Source: Amanita rubescens
Lineage: Eukaryota > Basidiomycota > Agaricomycetes > Agaricales > Amanitaceae
Assembly (NCBI GenBank): GCA_015039365.1
Contig: WION01000251.1
Location: forward strand, 1 to 64,000
DNA length: 64,000 nucleotides
Direction: 5' to 3'
A model generated the notes under the pieces. The model saw only the letters and a program-made list of their open reading frames with translations, was not told the DNA's origin and did not search any database. The translations under genes were made by a program, and so were the position numbers. Shown here piece by piece: positions 52,401 through 64,000 of this stretch; within the stretch, counting starts at the first letter, position 1, and each line of letters begins with the position of its first letter.

Positions 52401-53223
52401 GCAGGACTCTGGGGGTAGTGGTGTTCATTTCAGAAGTCCATTGCTCGTGAAAGTAGCGAGCGGAGGAAAAGGCAAGATTGATTGGATAGGGGATAAGGAT
52501 GACCCGACACGGCGGACAGCGGGCGGAGTAGGCGGAAATAGGATGGAAAGAGGCCCAAAAGGTTTTCATAGTGAACATGCGTTGGGCCGGCCTACTTGGA
52601 TAAGACGCGAACACGGGCGCAAGGAGGAGGGGCAGATGTATGTGTATCGTTGTACCTCAATCTCACTTTGTAAGCGACTCGGCGCCCGTCCGTATTGTTG
52701 TGTCACTAGCCCTGAGTTCGTAGTTTCGAGTAGACCTAGAATGGCTGATGATACCCACTGCGTTGCCGAATGGAGAAGCTGTCCAATACAATGTATGACG
52801 GGTGCCTGAGAGCAACCCGGTTCCTGGGGTCAGTGGTGCCTCGCGAACGTATAAGTAGTCCTGCGTACTCTCAAGCCTTTGACCAGAGACACACAGTTCG
52901 ATTTCTGAGTCGCTTGCCGTCCACCTCAATCATTCTTGACCAAACGCCTGCGCCTGTCCCACGGTCACCTGACCCACCGTATCCTCGAGTCTTGGCACAT
53001 ACTACTAGTAGCAGTAGGTCAACCACATCATCCGATAACTCGCATGTTGTATATCTTAATCCAGAGTCCAGCCTACACATCATCCACTGCCTCCATATTG
53101 ATTCACCCACCCGGTTATCAACTTATCATTCCTTTTTTCTACTATTATCTCTTGTGTGTATTCCTTTCCACCACCCCTGGTGCTCCTGGGCCCTTATCAG
53201 ACCTCTCCTTGCTCCTAGCAGCC
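49483..53223. other. Region between divergent GTPase genes 2 and 3
   Basis: GC content is closer to the left part of the window than to the GTPase genes. Open frames on the minus strand (51047-51451, 51448-51672, 51717-52202) are adjacent and could be a decayed gene, but I find no domain and no intron set that joins them. Frames at 49610-50789 are equally unsupported. The last 400 bases are the gene 3 promoter, with blocks shared with gene 1 (CTGGGGTCAGT near 52827; TGTCCCACGGTCACCTGAC at 52955). Confidence 0.45.
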
Positions 53224-54631
53224 ATGGCAGCTACAACTAGTGAACCTTCAAGTTCTTTGAGTAGGTTAATTTATGTCTCATCCTTGACACATACTAGTCA
53301 CAGTACCAGATGCAGCCACAGATGAGACACCTATTCAAGTGCTCAGGGAACGCTATCTATGCCCACACTTTCGCATCCTTGTCATTGGGAGGGCCAATGC
53401 AGGCAAGACAACCATTCTTGAGAAGATATGTGGTGTAGCAAAGGAGACAAAACCTATCATATATGACAAGGATGGTGAATTGCTCTGAGTTTTGTTTCTT
53501 TTAAGTGTTGAATTTCTTGCAGGTAATCAGCTTGAGCAGTCTGTGATTCATTTGATGCCATCACTTGAGGCAAGTCAGATAATGATGTATGGCCCATGTA
53601 CCCATTCACATGCAATGATTATAATAGAGAGGCCTACATGACATTGAGCATCAAGTTACATACCCTGGAAGTAACTTTATCTTCCATGACTCTCAGGGTT
53701 TTGAATCTGGTTCAACTGAGGAATTGGAGATTGTTTGGAAATTCATTGGAAAGAGGTCTGCAGAAACTGAGCTGAAAAACCAGCTGCATGCAATTTGGTA
53801 TCCTGCTTTATCACTTTATGCTACTACCGGCTGATCTGGCTTCCTCTAGGTACTGTATACCCATGGACAGCCCTCGTCCCATTTTACCTGCAGAACTTGA
53901 ATTCTTCAATAAAGGGACAGGCAGAGGTAAGTCTTAATGAATTTGTATCTTGCCTTGTAACTTGTTGGTCTTGGGGAGATTGTTTACCCTTCACTATTGT
54001 TACCTCCTTTCCATTACCCAACCTGCCACAAATCTGCTAGTACTGACTAGGAAATACAAACAGTTCCTTTAGTGGTTATATTCACTAAATTTGATGGTCA
54101 AATAGCCACTGAATTTGTCCACTTGACTGATGTAAAGGATGAAGATAAGTGGGAGAGAGCCAGGGAAATTGCTGAAATCACTTTTCAAAAAGTTTATCTT
54201 CCTAAAGTTATGGGTGCCAAATATCCTCCCAAGGCATATGTGAAATTGGAAGGTGAGAATGACAAGAATTTCTTCCTGAAAAAATGGGAGTAATGTTATT
54301 TCATAGACATGGATTTAGCAGAGAAGAATTGTGCTGAAGTAACTCAGCAAACTGCTGATGCAATAGATAATGACAGCATACATCAGCTGTTTATTTCAAC
54401 ACAGATGAACAATCTTGACCTTTGTGTTAAATCTGCACTTCAGTGAGGGCTACATTCAAAATGTCACTTACTGCCATTGATATTATTCAGACATGTTCTG
54501 AACCATACAGAATTGACATGGGGTGATGTCATTATCATAGTTTTTTCAAAATTTCCACATTTCTGGGTATGCATTTTGTTGAACTACATGTTGGCTAAGA
54601 AGAAAAATTACTGGAAATAGGTGGATAGGGG

Positions 54632-55762
54632 TAGGCAATGGCGCAGATACTTTTACAGATACTGTCCACTGTATCTGTATCTGTCCCTTCAAGGGTAAGT
54701 ATCTGTGCAGTCACAGATAATCCATGGATAATCCACAGATACATCCACAGATTACCCAAGGGTTTATAGCCATTCAGCAAGTTTGTACCTAGACTAGTAG
54801 TAAGCTATGTCGTAGTAGTTTAAGTGTTCAGACAGTATTTAGTTAACTCTATCTCAACCTACACATCATCTAAATGTGCCACTGCTTCTACATCTTCATT
54901 TCTTACAATGACCATAAGCTCAAACATACTGGAAGTGCATGTGTTGACTTAACTGAAAGCCAACTATGGGTTAGGGAAAGCACAAGATGCCCACAGCTGA
55001 AAAGCCTGCTGTTTCACACCCTTCAGACAGAATAATAAAGTAGTTATTTATACCCATGACAACCCTTATGTCAATCATGGGTCTGGGCCAGGACCACTGC
55101 ACATGGCATCCTGTTAACATCCTGGAGAAGGACAGAAATTATATCAGTACCTATGGCATGAATGCCATCCATCTGTGATAGCTCAAGGATGAGAAGATGG
55201 TTAGCACTATCAATGGTTTTAACCTTGAGACTGAGCCAGATGACAAAGCTGAGATTCATCTTCAGCAGTTATTGGAAGACAAGAATTTTGAATGGTGTAC
55301 TATGGCATGATCACCACCACTTCCCTTGCAAATGATGCACATGAGATTGGCTGTATCATTCATAGCTTAAGACACTTTTGCAAAATTCTGGTGGTGGAAC
55401 CATGGAATTTGGTTCAAGATTCAGAAAACTAACAATGCTGGAAGATGTGCAGCTGGTAGATCTTTGAGAAGCTATCCCTCAGCTTAACAGCTTCAACAAG
55501 AAAACAATGCTTCTGTCATGCATGCACTTGTGCAGCTACAGCCAGGCTCAGGTCACCCAGGCCATATATAGGCACCCTACTAACAAAGCTAGGAAATGTG
55601 AAGAGAGTTAGCAGTTAGGGTGATCTCTGTGCTTTTAGCATGAGATTTGAGGTTAACAGATAGTCACAGATTACAGATACCTCTGACCAGTATCTGTATC
55701 TGTCCTGTCAAGGGTACTTATCTGCAATCTGTACAGATTACCTGTATCTGTGCCATTGCCTA
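54632..55762. mobile_element. Non-autonomous hAT-like element (1131 bp)
   Basis: Imperfect inverted ends TAGGCAATGGCGCAGATAC and TAGGCAATGGCACAGATAC are flanked by the 8-bp duplication GATAGGGG (54624-54631 and 55763-55770). Many subterminal CAGATAC/GTATCTG motifs are present. No transposase frame is visible, only short frames of up to 83 codons. The termini start like those of the 3.6-kb hAT element (TAGGCA) but are otherwise different, so it belongs to another hAT family. Confidence 0.8.
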
Positions 55763-55820
55763 GATAGGGGGGTAGGTGGCCTTCATATGGAATGATAAAT
55801 ACATGCAAAACATTCACCAG

Positions 55821-58800
55821 GAGGTAAGTAACACTCCACTGATGGCATCCATGAATACAAGACTGGTCATGCTTCAGATGACCAATAAACAACTCAGTGA
55901 AACACAGGTCAGTTGTCACCATTTTTGGTGGCAGGATCTGATGTTATTGATATCAGTGGGTAAGTGACATTGAACTAGCACAGACTCTTCAATATACATT
56001 GTCTCACTGATGACAACAGTTTGTGAGTAATGTACCCTTTTGTGATCAGGAGTATTGTACCATAGTTTACAAAGGAAGTGAGTGACATCACCCAATTTTG
56101 TTTCTGGCAAATTATCCTATGGTCCATCATATGACCAACAGCAAGTGAGTTGATCTATCATTGTGATCAGACTTGTCAACCCAGTTTCTTGTGGACAGGG
56201 AGTGGGTAATACAACACTGCCTCACACCACATCTGACCTGCTCAAAGAAAGTAAGCAACATTTGGCATGTTTGTTGAAGTTTATCAGACATGACTCGATG
56301 AACAATAGAAAGTTGGTGACATATTGTTACATATCTGAACAAGAGCCTCAGCAAACTTCATTGGATTAATAACAGGAAGTAAGTGGTATTTCCTTTCTGT
56401 CTACTTATAATCATTACATCTTGTTTCAAAACAACAGACAGTTAGTAAATATTTCTCATTTTCAAAGCCTCTTCAGCAAGCTATTGCAAAACAAATAGGA
56501 TGTATGTGATATATGTTTGTCAAATGTGAATTCACCATACAAACTACTATAAAAGAGAGTGAGTGGCATTGATTTCTTGTTTCCAAATTTATTGTGTTAA
56601 TTCCATTCTAAAAGGAAGTGAGTGATGCTGACCACTCTGCTGCAAGACAGTTTCAACACATTCTTTGTTTTACAGACTGTGAGTGATATTGCAACTTTTG
56701 TGAAAAGTAGTGAAATCACATCTGTTCAAATAAATGTAGAAGGTTAGCAGCATAACATGCTGGTCCAGTGGTTCAAAAGATGACCTTCTCAAAAATTTGT
56801 GTATGTCCCACAGTATGTGAGTAATTGTGAACATTTCTGAAAAGCTGGCCTATGTATTTTTTCTGCCATTACTGACAGGATGTGAGCAACATTGAAGGTT
56901 TTTGTGGAAAGCAGTTTCACCACATCTTTTCCTGACCAACAGGGAGTGAGTGACATTGTACATTTGGTGAATTGAAGGCAGTCTCATCACATCCTTTCCT
57001 ATGACCAACAGCGAGTGAGTGACATTACATACTTTTGAGAAAGGCAGTCTCATTTCATCTTTCTTATGATTGACAGCGAGTGAGTAACATTGCACATTTT
57101 TGGTAAGGCGGCCTTGTCACTTCTTTGCCTGTCACCAACAGGGAGTGAGTGACAATGCACTTTGTGAAAGCCTTTCTCATTGGGTCTTTTCATATGGCCA
57201 ACAGAAAGTGAGTAACATTAGACATTTTGTGAAAGGCAGTCTCATCACACCTTTTCCTATGACCAACAGGGAGTGAGTGACGTTGAACATTGTATAGAGT
57301 AGCCCCATAACATCTTTCCTATGACAAACAGGAAGTAAGTGATGTACATTTTGTGAAAAGTAGTCTCATCACATCATTCCTATGACCAACACAGGCTGTG
57401 AGTGATATTGAACATTGTTTGAAGCAGTCTCATCACATCTTTTCCTATGACCAACAGGAAGTAAGTGATGTACATTTTGTGACCAGCAGTTTTTTCATAT
57501 GAGTAACAGTTTGTGAGTGAAATTGCACTTCTTATGAAATGCATCTCATCATACATTTTCATATGACCAACAGCTTGTGAGCAACATTGCACATTTTTGA
57601 AAAGCGTTCTTATCACATATTTTCCTATGACAAACAGGAAGTGAGTGACATTGCACATTTTATGAAAGGCTATTCATCACTTTTTTTTCTACAACCAACA
57701 GGGAGTGAGTAACATTGTGCATTTTGTGAAAGACAGCCTCACCACATTTTTCCCTATGACAACAGGGAGTAAGTGATATTGCAAATTTGTGAAAGGCAAC
57801 CTCACCACATTTTTCCTTATGACCAACACCAACAGCTTGTGAGTGATATTGCACATTTTGTCAACAGCAGTCTTATCACATCTTTTCCTATGACCAACAG
57901 GAAGTGAGGGGCAAAGGCTTGCACATTTTGTGAAAGGCAATCTCACCTGTGATCACATTATTTTCTATGACCAACAGGCTGTGAGAGAAATTGTACATTT
58001 TGTGAAAGGCAGTTTCATCACATCTTTTCCTATGACCAACAGGAAGTAAGTGAGATTGTACATTTTGTGAATGCAATCCACCACACCTTTTCCTATGACC
58101 AACAGAATGTAAGCAACGTTGCAAAACTTGTGAAAAGCAGCTTCATCACATTTGTTCCTACAATCAATAGCTTGTGAGTGACATTGCACATTTTATGAAA
58201 GATAGTGTCATAACTCTCACAACATCATTCTCATGACCAACAGCATGTGAGCAACATTGCACATTTTGTGAGAGGCAGTAGGCTTAACACATCTTTTGCT
58301 ATAACCAACAGCTTGTGAGTAATATACCAATTTTGGGAAAAACAGTCTCATCACATTTTTTCCTATGACCAATATGACTCAGGGAGTAAGTGATATTGCA
58401 AATTTTGTGAAAGACAATCTTATCACATCTTTCCTATTATCAACAGCTTGTGAGTGGCATTGCATATTTTTGGAAAAACAGTCTTATCACATCATCAACA
58501 GGGAGTGAGTGATATTATAGATTTGTGAAAAAAAGTCTCTTCATACAACCAACAGCGAGCAAGTGACATTGGACATTTTGTGAAACACAGTCTCACATCA
58601 TTTCCTATGTAACTAACAGAAAGTGAGTGACATTGCATATTTTGTAGCCCCACCACATCTTTTCTGATAACCAACAGGCTGTAAGTGGCTTTGCAAAGTT
58701 TGTGAAAAATAGTTTTGTGAGTGGCATTGCACATGTTGTGAAAGGTTGATCATCACATCTTGACCAACAGGGGGTGAGTGACTCCATTGCACATTTTGTG

Positions 58801-60804
58801 AAAAACAGTCTCATCACATCTTTTCCCTTTGGCCAACAGCAAGTGAGTGATATCATTGCTCATCTTTTGAAAGGAGGTCTCATGACTCTCATCACATCAT
58901 TTTCCTATCACCAACAGGGAGTAAGTGATGTTGACACATACATTTTGTGAAGGGCAGTCTCATCACAACTTTTCCTATGACCAACAGCTGGTGAGGGATA
59001 TTACTCATTTTGTGGAGGGCAATCTTGTCACATGTTTTCCTATCACCAACAGGGTGTGAGTAACATTGCACATCTTATGAAAGGCAGTCCCATCACATGT
59101 TTTCCTATGACTGACAGCGAGTGAGTGACATTGACAATTTTGTGAAAAACAATTACATCTTCCCCTATGTATGACCAACAGATGGTAAGTGAAATACCAT
59201 GTTTTGTGAAAGGTAGTCTCATCACATCTTTTCCTATGACCAACAGCGAGTGTGTGCCATTTCACTTTTATGAAGGCAGTCTCATTGCATCTTTTCATAT
59301 GACCACAGGGAGTGAGCAATTGTTGTGCATCTTGTGAACAGCATTCTCATCACATCATTTTCTATGGCCAACAGGCAGTGAGCAACAGTGTACATTTTGT
59401 GAAAGGCAGCCTCATCATATCTTTTGCTATGACCAACAGTTTGTGAGTGACTTTGCACATCTTGTGAAAGGCAGTTGGATCACATCTTTTCCTATGCCAA
59501 CAGCGAGTGAGTGACATTGCATATTTCATGAAAGGCAGGTATCATCTCATGTCTTCCTATATGACCAATAGTTTGTCAGTGACTTTGCATATTTGTGAAA
59601 TGCAGTGTGATCACATCTTTTCCTGACCAACAGCTTGTGAGTGACATTCCACATCTTGAAAGGCACTGTGATCACATCTTTTCTGTGCCTGACAGAATGT
59701 GAGTGACATTGCATATTTTGTGAAACCCAGTCTCATCACATCTTTTCCTATGACCAACAGGGAGTGAGTAACATCACACATTTTGTGAAAGGTAATCTCA
59801 TTACATCTTTTCTAATGACCAACAGGAGGTGAGTGATGCTGCACATTTTGTGAAAGGCAGTCTCATTGTATGTCTTCTTATGGCCAACAGCTTGTGAGTG
59901 AGATTGCACATCTTGTAAAAGGAAGTCTCATCACATCTTATTATGACCAATAGGGAGTAAGTGAGATTGCACATCTTGTGAGAAACAGCCTCATTGCATT
60001 TTTCCTATGACCAACAGGGAGTGAGTGGAATTGCACATTTTGTGAAAGGCAGTCTCAGAATCACATCTTTTCCTGTGACCAACAGAAAGTGAGTGGCCTT
60101 GCACACTTTGTTAGTAGCCTAATCATACATCTTCTATGACCAACAGGAAGTGAGTGAGATTGCACATTCAGTGAAATACAGTCTTGTCCATCTACCAACA
60201 GGGAGTAAGTGACATTGCAAATTTGTGAAAGGCAGTCTCATCACATCTTTAATTCCTATGACTAATAGTTTGTGAGTGACATGGCACACTTTGTGAAAGA
60301 CAGTGTCATCTCATCTTTTCTTATGACCAACAGCAAGTGAGTGACATTTGCACATGTTATCAAAGGCAGTCTCAGCACACCTTTTCCTATGACCAACAGC
60401 GAGTGAGTGACATTGCATAGATGTGCAAGGCAGTCCCAGGCCTATCATATATTTTCCTATTATAAACAGCTTGTGAGTGACATGCACATTTTGTGAAAGA
60501 CAGTCTCATCACATGTTTTCTATGACCAACAGCTTGTGAGTGACATGGCACATTTTATGAAAGGCAATCTGATCACATGTTTTCATATGACCAACAGGAA
60601 GTAAGTGACATTGACTTTTTCTGAACTGCAGTCTCATTATTCATATATCTTTTCCTATGACCAACAGGGAGTGAGTGACATTGCACATTTTGTGAAAGGC
60701 AGTCTCATCACATGTTTTCCTTTGACTAACAGCTTGTGAGTAATATCACAAAATGAATGTTCAAGTTTGATATATCATCACATCCTATAATGATATGCCA
60801 GAAA
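55821..60804 (+). repeat. Microexon array of GTPase gene 3: about 77 exons of 3 nt
   Basis: It starts GAG (55821), TGG (55957), TTT (56020), GAA (56075), CAA, GGA, AAA, AAA, GAA, ACA, GAT, AGA, GAA, ACT (56676), AAG, TAT, GAT. It then enters a homogeneous tandem part (56940-60730) with GGA, CTT, CGA, GAA, CAA, TTT, GCT, AAA and others. I found no stop codon. One unit near 58710-58726 shows four bases (TTTT) and a preceding intron of about 40 nt, so it is probably a fused, dead unit. One donor is GC (CGA|GCAAGT, near 58560). The last microexon is AAA (60802-60804), followed by the AG|GT zero-length site at 60945/60946. Confidence 0.85.
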
Positions 60805-61435
60805 GTAAGCATGTTGCCACATCTTTTCCATGTCTTCCATTGCACTATTATGTATTATCATAGATTGTAAGATTTCATTGCAGCTGACCCACTTCCACCT
60901 CATTTGGTCATTTGTTTCACCCATATCACTTTCCTTTATTTCCAGGTGAGTAATACTGGTTCATGAGATATTTATTTCACATCATTTTGCATGCTAGTGT
61001 GTAGGTTGATGGTACATTGATGTTTTACTCTATCTCATAACTATGCACATAGGATGAACTCTTCTCCATGTTTGGAGACAAGCAAAGGCACTTTGCTATC
61101 ATGGTATTTTTGTTTATTTTCTAGATAGTACACAACTGATGCCATTGCAATAAGCTTGCTGATTGCCAAGTCTTAGTTTGTAAATTATTCCTATTCATTT
61201 ACCTTATTTATGCTTAAACTTTCAAGCAATCATCATTATTGTCAAGATATCCTTTTGGATCAATAAACCATTTCTGCCATCAGTCACAGAAGCCTTAGAT
61301 CAATACAAGCAAAAAGGCTATGTTCAGAAGCTGAAGAGTGACATTACTCCTGACTTTATGCACTCTGGTCATCAAGATTTGGTCACCTTACTCTATATGC
61401 AGGTGACCCGCATTGATGGTCAGTACTTTGTCTAG

Positions 61436-62497
61436 CCAGTGTTATGATTCTTATGAACAATTTATGGCAGGGTGAAGCACCCAGCATGATATTCAGGTGA
61501 TTTATTAGTTGTATTGCCTTGCATTGAGGTCATATTTATTTGTACATAGAATGCTACTCATATGCCTTCCTTTGGTTATTTACTCATCTGTCTCAAATTG
61601 TCTTTGTAATGTAGCCATACATATGTGTAAGGTTGGGTGGGCAATAGATTCCTATGGAGTCATTGTGCAGTACTGTGCACTGGCTCACCAAGACAGTTTT
61701 ACTAATGAATATTTTGGTCTGTGATTTGCTGCCATACAAGAGGTATAGAAATTATCACAAAAATCTGGTTCTGTTGTGCAAACAGGACTTTATCAACCAC
61801 ATAGTCACTAATATTCCTGCTTGAAAAGCAACTCTGACTAATATATGCATAGCCACCCCTTATATCTTCTAAGGATGTTGGGAAGTCATGGACAGAGCAT
61901 ACATAACTTGGCAGATGGCCCTTCAAGTTGTACACAACCTTTTAACACAAGGGCCCAGCAGCAACCCTGACTCATGTTCAGAGCCATTGGATCCTGTTTA
62001 ATTTAATTGGTTATGTGCACCACTCAGATAGAAATTGACAAGTTATCACTGTATTGTATCTTTTACCAGGTCTTATTTTTTCACCATAAAGAAATAAGGT
62101 GATATTTTGAAAGGCCAAAGTTGGTTTCATTTACCCATGCTACTATTCATTGTGTAGGCCTGTAGAGCTACCTAGCCAACATTGTGCTCAAACACAATTC
62201 ACATGTTGACTTAAATGGCACCAGTTACTTGCACAAAGGAAGTTTATCTGTGAATGAAACATTGATAAGAAAAATCAGCCTCAGAGGGAATCTGTATAAA
62301 ACTGAAGTGCATTCAAGTAGAAGATGGTTGAGGTACTGGTACACAAGTAAGAGAATAAGGCATTGATGGGAGCAACTAGCATAATTTGTTGATACATGTG
62401 CCATGTTATATGATTTATCCTATCCCAAATTTTAGATACATGCACTAGGGATAAGCATTAAATTGTTAATGAGGGACATACCAACAAGGTTATCAAG
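61436..62497. other. Region between the tail-to-tail GTPase genes 3 and 4
   Basis: The start (to about 61630) is similar to the 3' flank of gene 1. No gene is supportable. Short frames (61509-61724, 61702-61935, 62184-62366) have no family match. Confidence 0.5.
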
Positions 62498-64000
62498 TCA
62501 GATGTGGGCAATCAAATTGTACAAGAATGCAGATAATTCTTGATGATTGGAGGGCAAAGTCTCAGGAGTAATGCAAGTTTTCACTTTATCCACATAACCT
62601 CCTTTTTTGAATTGATAAAGAGCATCCCTGACCAATTGCTGAAATGTCTTGATTTCTTGAGATGATCCCTTAGTTGGCTTCAACCAAAATGACAGTTTTG
62701 CAATGATATTGTTTGCTTTAAAAATATTGGCTAAAGAAGTATGGAAATTAGAGGGGATGATTTACCAACTAAGATTTGATATGCAATATACTGGCAAAAC
62801 AAATCTCAGTTGACCTAAGAATATAAAAAGGTATTAAACACTCACAGTTGCTGGGGCTGAGAACTCCAATAATGGTGGTGCTCCAAACAATGACAGAAGT
62901 TCAGGCTGACAGTAAGAAAAGTAAAACTATCAAGATCGACTTTGTAGCCAACATACTATCTGAATGAATATTAGTATTCATAGTTATTGATGCATGGTGG
63001 GTGATGATCAGTACCTAGGAAGACCCATGGAGAAATGTTATGAAGCACTGAGAGTATTCTCTTACAATCTGTAAGTATTGGTAATAATATGAGAAAAACA
63101 TGGCAGGAAAATGAGATGTTTACTCACTTCCTGTTAAAACCACCATGTCAGTATGTTATATTAGGGAAGAAATTTCAATACTATATACTCTCTGTATTCA
63201 TAAGCAAACATATCTTACAAATGAAAGGCTCAATACCACTGACTTTCTATTGTGCAGCATACAGGAAATGCTTTTAGATGGCCAAGTTGACTAAGGCTTG
63301 ACTCACAAGCTAAACATAATAGGTAAAGATTTTGAAATGCATGGGGATAAAGAGTGGAGTGTCACTCACAAACTATTATAATATTTTGATGATATGAGAT
63401 GTGCTAGACTGGCCTCCAGAATGTGCAATGTTGCTTACTTCCTAGGGGTCATGCAGTCAGCATGTGGTAAAATTACTTCATTTATGAGCTTACTTGCTAG
63501 CAATCAAGGGATGGGTTGAGGTGAGGCTGCTAAATCATAAAGGCACTCACTCTCTGTCATTAACAATACAATATTGATCATCCAGCATCCAGAAAGTGCA
63601 TGCTGCTCACAAACTGTATGTGGCATGAGATGAGATAAGATAATCTGAAAGAAATGTACTGGCACTTACATCCTGTTGAATACATCAGATGGAGAGCAAT
63701 ACATTCTGATATACATATATAAAATATGACTGACTCTCTGTTTGTGATGGGCATTGAAAACCATGGAATTATGAAATTGCTTGCAAGGTGATATTTCACT
63801 CACTTCCTGTTGGTTGTGGGATGGGAGGATAAGATTATGACAATATGATTTTTGCAAAGAAAACTCTGAGTCACTAACCTTCTGATAGTCATGGAACAAG
63901 TGTGATGGGATTTCTTGGAAAAAGCAAAGTTAGTGCCACTCACCTGCTGTTGTTGTGGGATTGGCAGTAGTGAGACAACCTGGGACCAAAAGTGGAGGGT
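62498..64000 (-). CDS. GTPase gene 4, 3' part only (microexons and C-terminal exons)
   Basis: The minus-strand gene runs off the right edge, so the G domain is not seen. Visible parts are 15 microexons (63946 down to 63066), an AG|GT junction near 63014, and exon 62846-62905 (PELLSLFGAPPLLEF). A 25-nt exon follows (ending AYQILV), then exon 62498-62715 (NNIIAKLSFW ... KGGYVDKVKTCITPETLPSN ... LYNLIAHI, stop). It is closest to gene 2, as gene 1 is to gene 3, so the tail-to-tail pair was duplicated as a unit. Confidence 0.7.
63066..63946 (-). repeat. Microexon array of GTPase gene 4 (15 visible sites)
   Basis: In transcript order: CAG (63944-63946), AAG, GAA, AGA, GAT, TTT, AGA, CAA, GAA, TTT, CTT, AAA, AGA, GAA, ATT (63066-63068). 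All are three bases between a CAG/TAG acceptor and a GTRAGT, GTCAGT, GTTAGT or GTATAT donor. No stop codon. Intron bodies are diverged, as in gene 2. Confidence 0.75.

Larger units (their letters stand above)
53224..61435 (+). pseudogene. GTPase gene 3 with the longest microexon array; in-frame stop in the G domain
   Basis: Exons 53224-53260, 53304-53474, 53523-53569 (GC donor), 53628-53797, 53850-53926, 54064-54442 and 54491-54566 repeat the gene 1 plan (GRANAGKTT, HDSQGF, TKFDGQ, VFSKFPHFW). In exon 6 a +3-nt rearrangement after NFFLKK creates TAA at 54291-54293; the frame then continues normally (FIDMDL...). A 1131-bp transposon (54632-55762) lies in the intron before the array. About 77 microexons (55821-60804), exon 61053-61103 (DELFSMFGDK), a 25-nt exon and 61227-61435 (ISFW ... 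YVQKLKSDITPDF ... RIDGQYFV) complete it. It is either a very recent pseudogene or a gene making a truncated protein. The microexon array itself shows no decay. Confidence 0.7.

Noticed and set aside
56850..59319. The same antisense repeat peptide in the gene 3 array
   Set aside because: Same reason; no start, no constant frame, many stops.

Overview
The window looks like nuclear DNA of a mushroom-forming basidiomycete (Agaricomycetes). Genes are split by many 45-65 nt introns with GTRNGT donors and CTNAC-like branch sites. There is an RSA3 ribosome-assembly gene, an O6-alkylguanine-DNA alkyltransferase, a large SH3/Ras-association scaffold gene, lineage-typical small secreted proteins, and Ty3/gypsy and hAT transposons of fungal type. 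No database search was possible, so names rest on motif reading.

Layout. 0.9-7.8 kb: a head-to-tail cluster of five small secreted protein genes plus two remnants, all on +, with a shared leader and promoter boxes. 8.0-14 kb: minus-strand genes, namely RSA3, two tandem-duplicated ubiquitin-fold genes (one fused to an eIF4G-like N-terminus), and two diverged paralogs of about 176 aa with matching introns. 14.4-19.7 kb: the SH3/RA scaffold gene (minus). 20.5-24.4 kb: three + strand genes (98-aa protein, MGMT, multi-span membrane protein). 25-64 kb: an AT-rich accessory region with four members of one GTPase family, arranged as two tail-to-tail pairs (gene 1 + / gene 2 - at 25.0-49.5 kb; gene 3 + / gene 4 - from 53.2 kb to beyond the right edge). 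Transposons have landed in this family: a Ty3/gypsy chromovirus, an autonomous hAT, a non-autonomous hAT-like element and a solo LTR. Each has a target-site duplication that I could read.

The main discovery candidate is the structure of the GTPase genes. Seven normal exons of almost invariant size (31-37, 153-171, 47, 170, 77, 376-382, 76 nt) encode a P-loop GTPase domain. An array of tandem introns follows, about 50-66 nt each, separated by exons of exactly three nucleotides (AG|NNN|GTRAGT). I counted by hand about 57 single-codon exons in gene 1, 77 in gene 3, 49 in gene 2 and 15 visible in gene 4. All are phase 0, with no stop codon in genes 1, 3 and 4. After the array come a 51-60 nt exon, a 25-nt exon and a C-terminal exon, again conserved in all four genes. 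Genes 1 and 3 share the same codon at 11 of 13 aligned microexons, and diverged gene 2 keeps the splice signals although its intron bodies differ. This suggests genes whose middle segment is assembled one codon at a time. They could in principle yield very many in-frame isoforms, and a repeat unit of one intron plus one codon can expand without breaking the frame. RNA evidence is the decisive test.
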